A DNA stretch of 64,000 nt from Apostichopus japonicus. Lineage: Eukaryota; Echinodermata; Holothuroidea; Aspidochirotida; Stichopodidae. Made by a program: the position numbers and the translations under genes. Below are positions 57,927-64,000 of the stretch, piece by piece. Location: positions 26,881,841-26,945,840 of the forward strand of contig NC_092575.1 of NCBI RefSeq assembly GCF_037975245.1, written 5' to 3'. The notes under the pieces are model-generated. The model had not been told where the DNA came from and did no database searches. It saw only the letters and a list, made by a program, of their open reading frames with translations. Numbering within the stretch: position 1 is the first letter of the stretch; each line of letters starts with the position of its first letter.

Positions 57927-58009
57927 GTCAGGATGGCCGAACGGTCTAAGGCGCTGCGTTCAGGTCGCAGTCTACTCTGTAGGCGTGGGTTCGAATCCCA
58001 CTTCTGACA
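57927..58009 (+). tRNA. tRNA-Leu (anticodon CAG), copy B member 1
   Basis: An 83-nt class II tRNA, identical to 5027-5109 except for A instead of G in the D loop (GCCGAACGGTC). Acceptor, anticodon, variable and T arms are intact, and the anticodon is CAG. A T-rich terminator follows. The gene is likely functional. Confidence 0.94.
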
Positions 58010-58191
58010 TGTTTTTGTCTCCACAAAGTCATTTTTGTTGGGAGATCAAATTGTTTCTTAACTGCTTAGATTTCCTCTTTATCGGAGCAGTCGTCCGAGA
58101 GTAAATACAAATTCTTTTTCATGAGAAACGATCAATAACATCTCTGTGGGAAATGAGATAAAGGCACTGACTTCTATAATATTCTTATGCA

Positions 58192-58274
58192 GTCAGGATG
58201 GCCGAGCGGTCTAAGGCGCTGCGTTCAGGTCGCAGTCTACTCTGTAGGCGTGGGTTCGAATCCCACTTCTGACA
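58192..58274 (+). tRNA. tRNA-Leu (anticodon CAG), copy B member 2
   Basis: An 83-nt tRNA with the same sequence as 5027-5109: all stems intact, anticodon CAG, variable arm TCTACTCTGTAGGC region present. The flank to its right matches the flank of the degenerate third member in copy A (5723-5805). It therefore occupies that position, and the middle member is the one lost or not gained in copy B. Confidence 0.95.
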
Positions 58275-59083
58275 CACATTTTTGTTTTGTGTTGTCAAAA
58301 AACACCGTGTCTTTACAGGTAGATGTTAAGATCGTTGTGCTTTTTTAACCTCCAGTACATGTAAACAGATGGACGCAGTTTTGAAATGCTCATGTCACGT
58401 GAGAAACATATACCGGTTAGCAACTTCTTACTCTCTGGCAGACGTTCTTCAAGGAAAACGAAGCTAGTAATATAAAGATCGAGTATTGCAGAACTTACCA
58501 CAGTAACTTTTCATCAACAAAAAAACAATTAAATTTGATTTGAATTAAATATGATTGATTCGATCATGGTTGAGATGGTGCAACACTGAGAGCGTAGTCT
58601 CATGATAATTGCTCCTTTTAGGAGTTTCCTGGGACGAGTACCCGTTATTTTGTCAAGCTATTGCCATAGTAAGTTTCTCTTAAGTGAATTGTAACTTTTA
58701 ATTCGAAACAGCCGATACAATTTCCTATTTAAGAGATTTAACACTTTTGTCAACCTGAGCTGCCGAGTCTTACGACACAGACAAGCACTTTGTTACGTTG
58801 GAATGAGTTGCGCGAAACCTGTTAAAGGAGATAATGACAACATGAAATCTAGCCAGACTCCTACTATATATGTCACAAAAGAGAGGAAAGAAAGAGAACA
58901 GTGTGAGAATATCGGACTATGGATTTATCGCTCAAGATGTATTAAATTCAATTTCGGAAGATGTCGGATACATTTACTTACTCGGTTGTGTAAATATCGG
59001 GGGTCAATGGATTATAACGGTATAATGGTAAGTTAATTATGCCTTTTATCGTTAACCCATTGACTCATATATGTAATGTAGCC

Positions 59084-59165
59084 TTTAACACCGGATTATT
59101 CCCCCATGCACTAAAGATTGCTTAAATTATTCCAATTTTTAAATAGGCGATTCAGCGACCAATCT
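59084..59165 (+). mobile_element. non-LTR reverse transcriptase remnant (copy B)
   Basis: The counterpart of 8575-8660. It encodes FNTGLFP, then KIA and IPIFK-like residues with base changes. Here it directly continues the unique sequence and marks the empty site of the copy A insertion. Confidence 0.65.
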
Positions 59166-59785
59166 CACTATTATCTTGATTTTCGAAAATTATTGAAAGA
59201 TTAATATTTAATCGTATATTAAATTTCCTACGAGGCCTTAGCCCTTCCCCTTCCCCTCCCCCACTAACAGCAAACTCTAACACCCCCTCTAATAAATGAT
59301 ATTTTTAAGAAACATGTCGTTTGTTAAATAGGTTCTTCCTCACCCAGCTTCCTCAGTAGAAAAAACATTTCCCCTCCCCTCTGATAACGGAAATCTAGCT
59401 ACGCCCCGGATATATAAATCTGGTTACAAAGAACAACACGTCACGATAACAAATACTGAATACAATGCACCGACAATAAGAAAATTATAGTTTTTGTTCT
59501 TGAAGTTTCTTACATGTACAGAATGGATCAAAGTTATTATAATATGTATTTTCCACCTGCTGGACGGGGGTTTTTTCTCTCTTTTTTTTTCATTTTTTTT
59601 CCACTTTAACTTTTTTTTTTTTAGATGTACCGTACTGACTAAGTTGCATAATTCTCATTATAGGTACAGTTGACCTTGCTTTAAACTGTTGAGTGTTTAA
59701 ACCAATAACGGTTTCTTTATCTTCCATCTTTGGTGGAGCTTCGGTTTGTGTAGAGGTATAGCGTTTTAAGGCAAATTAAATGGTG

Positions 59786-60077
59786 GGCCCATATGAACCA
59801 CTCCTGTCAACAGTCAAACGCCGGAAATTGGCGTGGTTTGGCCACGTCACAAGGCATGACAGCATCTCCAACGTTATACTCCAGGGCACTGTAGAGGGCG
59901 GTCGCAGACGAGGACGTCAGAGGAGAAAATGGTCCGACAACGTGAAGGACTGAACCGGCTTGGACATGCCAGACCTGCTCGCCACTGCTGCTAACAGATC
60001 TGCATGGAGGACGATGTCAGCTGCTACCGTTATGTCTCCCTGACGACTTCACAGTCATGGGACTGAGTGAGTGAGTG
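59786..60077 (+). mobile_element. non-LTR retrotransposon 3' end, copy B only
   Basis: The translation reads RRKLAWFGHVTRHDS, ILQGTVEGGRRRGRQRRKW, a stop where Trp is expected, then TGLDMPDLLATAANRSAW. This is the C-terminal segment after the RT domain in many invertebrate non-LTR elements. It ends in a (GTGA)n-like tail. The 8-bp direct repeats AAATGGTG at 59778-59785 and 60078-60085 flank it, and copy A has the uninterrupted site near 9283. It is a 5'-truncated insertion made after the duplication. Confidence 0.9.
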
Positions 60078-60125
60078 AAATGGTGACGTCCAGATGTAAA
60101 ACCTCAATTACATTATATGTTTACA

Positions 60126-62639
60126 TTACTTCAAGTCAGTAACTTCTAAACTGACATTCCATAATTTTTCTCGAAGTTCGTCATTTTTAATAAGAGGATT
60201 GACATGTCTGCTTGGGCGACAATCAAAATACACCAGTCCCGACTGGAGACCTTCTTCCACAGCACAATACACAGTATTCTCTGACCCAGAAAGCTCGTCA
60301 CAAAATAAAAGCCTATACAAAGAAAAAAGGATAAAAAAGTTACAATAAGATATATTTAGTCACTATGCTAACGTAATGATGGCGCAATATATCCATCTCC
60401 CTAAAATGTACGTAGATAACACTGCTCGTTAAAGGGTGTGAAGACACGCGCAAAAAGAAACGTCTAATGCCAGCAATCTGACCTAGTTTCGCTTATGGTG
60501 TAACAGAAGTGTTAGACACCACCATCGATCCCAGAAAATACACACAGCTTGCTAACGTCGGTAATTAGACACTAGTGTACAGTCAATACATACAGCATAG
60601 CAGCGATGGACATCTCAGGTCCAGCTAAAGATAACAAGGTGTCACGTTTCATTACTGTCTGCATTTTGTAGCGACACGAACAAAACGTCACTTGCAAGCA
60701 ACAGAAAGTTAACTTTTTTTTCAGATGGCCGCACGCGGTTTGGGCGAGTCTTCAATTCCTTTAAGTTATGCCCTGCACAGTGCCTATCCGACGCTATAGT
60801 ATGTTACAGCTGAGTGTGATCCCAGAAAGAACTGCATGTTTGAACAGCTTGTGTACAATACATAGGCGACATTCAGTTTACCTGACGGTAAGCCAATGAA
60901 ACACACCATGCTTAGAAAATCTGTTGCCATGACAACCTGTACTTGTCATAGGAATGCTACAAGTTCATAATTATAGTAGAATTGGACATAACATTGAAAT
61001 CTGGAGTTCTTTATAATAAGGTCTATTTCTTATACCGATGTTTCTAAATTGTCTGTGTTGTCTTGAAGGCTGCGTGTGCACAGGATGAACAGGAAAACGA
61101 ACTATCAATATTTACGATTTTATACCCCAACAATGCAACATCTGATTCAGGCTTTGATAGTATACAATTGCGGTTTTTCAATGTCAGTTTCACAGAATCC
61201 AAAAACTCAATTGATGTTTTGTCCATACCGTGGTCGATATATAATCGATAATAAACAGTCACAGTTTGCCCAAAATTAATGAATATAGTCATAGGCGTAG
61301 GAGGCGGGGGCTGGGGACTACATTATAATTGTAACGACTTCCCGAAAAAAAATATAACCAATATGGAAGGGTAAAACCACGGCAAATGATTGTATTTAAT
61401 TGGCATGCGATGTAATAACCGATGCATGCCTGTATGGTATGTACATTAACACGTTGAACGCACGCGGAGCGCACGAACAATTTTGGTTATATTTTTCGGG
61501 CAAGTCGTTACAGCCCCCCCCCCCCAAATAAAATCAATTGGGCTCCTACGCCTATGGATATAGTAACCAACACCGTGTTCAATATGTATCAGTAGATATC
61601 TTACCAGAAAATCAAAGACATGGCGTGGACCTTCCATTTTGTAATTTGTTTCTCCCAAATGTTGGAAAAGATTATTCCTGGATCCACTGAGTATGACGTC
61701 ACTCCGGTACCTTCCATTCTTTTAGCAAATTCTTTCGTAAACAATACATTTGCCAATTTTCCTTTGGTATAATGCGTCAGCTTTGGGTATCGCACATTTC
61801 CATCGCCAACTGTAAAATCTAACTTAGTCGGAGCGGTATTCAATCTTGAAGTTACGTTGACAACACGACTTGGACTGCTCTTCTTGAGGAGGTCAAGAAG
61901 AAGATTTGTCAGTAGAAAGTGGCTGAAGTGATTGACTTGGAACGACTGAGAATATCCGTCTTCAGAAGGGAATGGGGTCCTATCTTCATCATGAGCTGTA
62001 ACACAAAAATGTGCAAAGATAAACATGAACGATTTCCATGAATATGATTAACAGCACCACAGAGTATAGGGTGCGTAGGTACAAGCTAAAACAGATACCG
62101 GTATACCCCGATAACGAATACCGGTATTACCGGGTATACCGGATATATCGGTTTACCGACGCACCCTACCATAGAGTCGATCCTACGTAAATTGTATAAA
62201 CAAACGTTCCCCACACCGATGAACCATATGCACGTCACTGACGTAAATGGCATTAAGTACGTGAATATGTGCAAAGGTGAATAGCCATACCGTACCCATT
62301 GGGTATTGGGTATGCCTCACATGAAGTCATACGTCACCAATATAATCGCTATGACGTCATATATGATATTGTACTTACTATTAGTATCAGGTATTCCTGC
62401 GTTGTTAATTAGGACATCTAGTCTCTCCTCCTCCTGGAGAATCCGGTCAGCAAACTCTCGTACGCTTTTAAAGCTTAGTAAATCTAGCTTTCTGAAGACG
62501 ATATTTTGGTTACCAGTACACGACGTAATTTCGGTGATGGCCTCCTGTGCTTTTTGTGCATTTCTACAAGCTAAAATGACTCTGGCGCCTCTTCTAGCCA
62601 AGTGTATAGCAGCTCCCTTGCCAATTCCAGAATTACCAC
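60126..62639 (-). CDS. Retinol dehydrogenase-like SDR (copy B), exons 2-4
   Basis: Minus-strand exons 62379-62639, 61605-61995 and 60126-60312 have exactly the same lengths (261, 391, 187) and phases as copy A. The motifs GNSGIG, INNAG, the catalytic Ser (VVNVTSRL) and YTKGK are conserved, and only a few residues differ (for example ELSGSENT for ELSGSETT, HVNPLIKN for HVNSLIEN). There is no lesion in these exons. The first exon, with the membrane segment and start codon, would lie beyond 64000. The intact frame suggests a functional paralogue. Confidence 0.85.
61290..61556. mobile_element. hAT-like MITE, second family (CATAGGCGTAGGAG ends)
   Basis: The ends are CATAGGCGTAGGAGGC and GGGCTCCTACGCCTATG. 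The flanking 8-mers are AATATAGT (61282-61289) and GATATAGT (61557-61564), 7 of 8 identical. Its interior carries GCGGAGCGCACGAAC and a C run. The right half is also present in copy A (about 9770-10006), where the left end is missing. A related piece lies at 7303-7700. Confidence 0.8.
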
Positions 62640-62722
62640 CTGAAGCCAGGCGAAAGGGAACAGTTGCATAAACTCCACTTATTTCAAAATCATTATTTAT
62701 ATTAATCTTACTTTACCATTTA

Positions 62723-62872
<150 letters not shown>

Positions 62873-64000
62873 TAAAAATACAACAAATAGTTTTTTCTTC
62901 TTTTTGCCAAATCGAAAATCCTTTGAAACGTTATAAACCACACTTACATACCACACTTACATAGCATGCATTGCATAGTATACGAATAGGAATTAAAAAA
63001 ATATATAGCACCAGATTGCACCTAATGAACCTTAATGTATCACAAATTTCTCAAAGGGGAGGGGGACATCCCTCCCCCAAGACGGCATTTACACATCAAC
63101 ATTATGCCCTCCCTGTCCCCCCCCCCTCCAAGATTGAAATGTCTGGTGACGCCACTGTTCACTAGAAGCTACTTTTACTTTACATAGACTACTAAAAAGT
63201 GTGATCGGTACATTATGCTCGTACACAGCCCCGTGACTATTATCATTCTGAGTTGGAGAGACGCTAACAATTTACAGAAGGGGCACAACACACGTGTCCT
63301 GTTATTATGAAGTTGTTTTGTAAACATGTGGATGTGGACACATATGGAGGGGCACAGTAGAACTCTATTAAGCAAGCATCCCCCACCCCTGTGCCCCTGC
63401 CTGGGTCCATGCTTGCAATTTGCACAGCTATTTGGTGCTCCGTTTTTTTTTGGGGGGGGGGGGCTTTTTGCTATCCTTCTTTTCCCCTTCTTTTCTAACG
63501 ATAATTGGACGGAGATGAAAAATGAGAGAAAAATGAAAACGTCAATACTGATCCAATTGTAATTGTATTAAAACATATTGCAGTTGATTTTATACGTAAA
63601 GTGATATTCTTTAATACTAGTAAACATCTCAAAGAGCATGGAGAGTGGTGGTGCCGGAGGAGGGGGTGGAGGAGGGGGAGTTTATGCGTCAGTTGTTGAG
63701 ATGTTGGAGTAGGAAGACACAAGCAGGTAAACGAGTCTTGGAGTGCACATCGCTTTATAAGAATGATAGCAGGACTCAACTGTAATATCATTTACATATC
63801 ATTTTAAGGTCAGTTTACATGTATAACATACCACTTAACAACATGGACACTATATATCTCTGTACACGATCATAGCTGATCATATTTGGCGTTCCATATG
63901 AGGCATCATAAAGGCTCTCTACCACTGATCTATTTGTTAGAGATCAGTGCTCTCTACAAATACTAACAGTATTATACATTGACAGTGGTGCACCTCGACG

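Overview
The window is nuclear DNA from an invertebrate metazoan. It holds split genes with GT-AG introns, AT-rich spacers, polymerase III tRNA genes, and decayed non-LTR retrotransposons mixed with hAT-like miniature transposons. A marine deuterostome, most likely an echinoderm, fits best: the palindrome TAGGCCTA recurs throughout and there is a tRNA-derived SINE. This assignment is inference; no single marker settles it.

Layout. (1) About 611-12694 and 53424-64000 are direct copies of one segment (A and B) that differ by transposon insertions and repeat length. Each carries a tRNA-Leu(CAG) cluster and the 3' exons of a membrane-anchored short-chain dehydrogenase (retinol dehydrogenase-like) gene on the minus strand. 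Copy A has two homologous candidate first exons (13157-13427 and 15265-15535). The first exon of copy B would lie beyond 64000. (2) 15850-17670 is a satellite built from five-base units. (3) 20091-20455 is a foldback element flanked by TTAA. (4) 21788-37788 (+) is a complete 14-exon gene for a secreted proteinase K-like subtilase with three CUB domains. Its exon phases join to exactly 2310 coding bases (769 aa). (5) 38339-39851 is a composite hAT-like element with a perfect 8-bp target duplication. (6) 42332-44456 (-) is a complete five-exon gene for a C-factor/sniffer-like short-chain dehydrogenase. (7) 45220-47026 (+) is a P2RX7-C-like gene broken by three lesions. (8) 48790-50426 (-) has exons that look like a THAP-type, transposon-related protein. 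(9) 51751-52796 (-) has two exons of a thiopurine S-methyltransferase-like gene whose remainder I cannot find.

The most unusual feature is inside the subtilase gene. Three separate introns (3, 4 and 12) begin with tandem arrays whose repeat unit is the end of the preceding exon, its 5' splice site, or both. The same gene has an in-frame 54-nt candidate cassette exon in front of exon 12. The genes share no evident pathway: the subtilase probably acts outside the cell, and the two dehydrogenases are unrelated housekeeping or detoxification-type enzymes.
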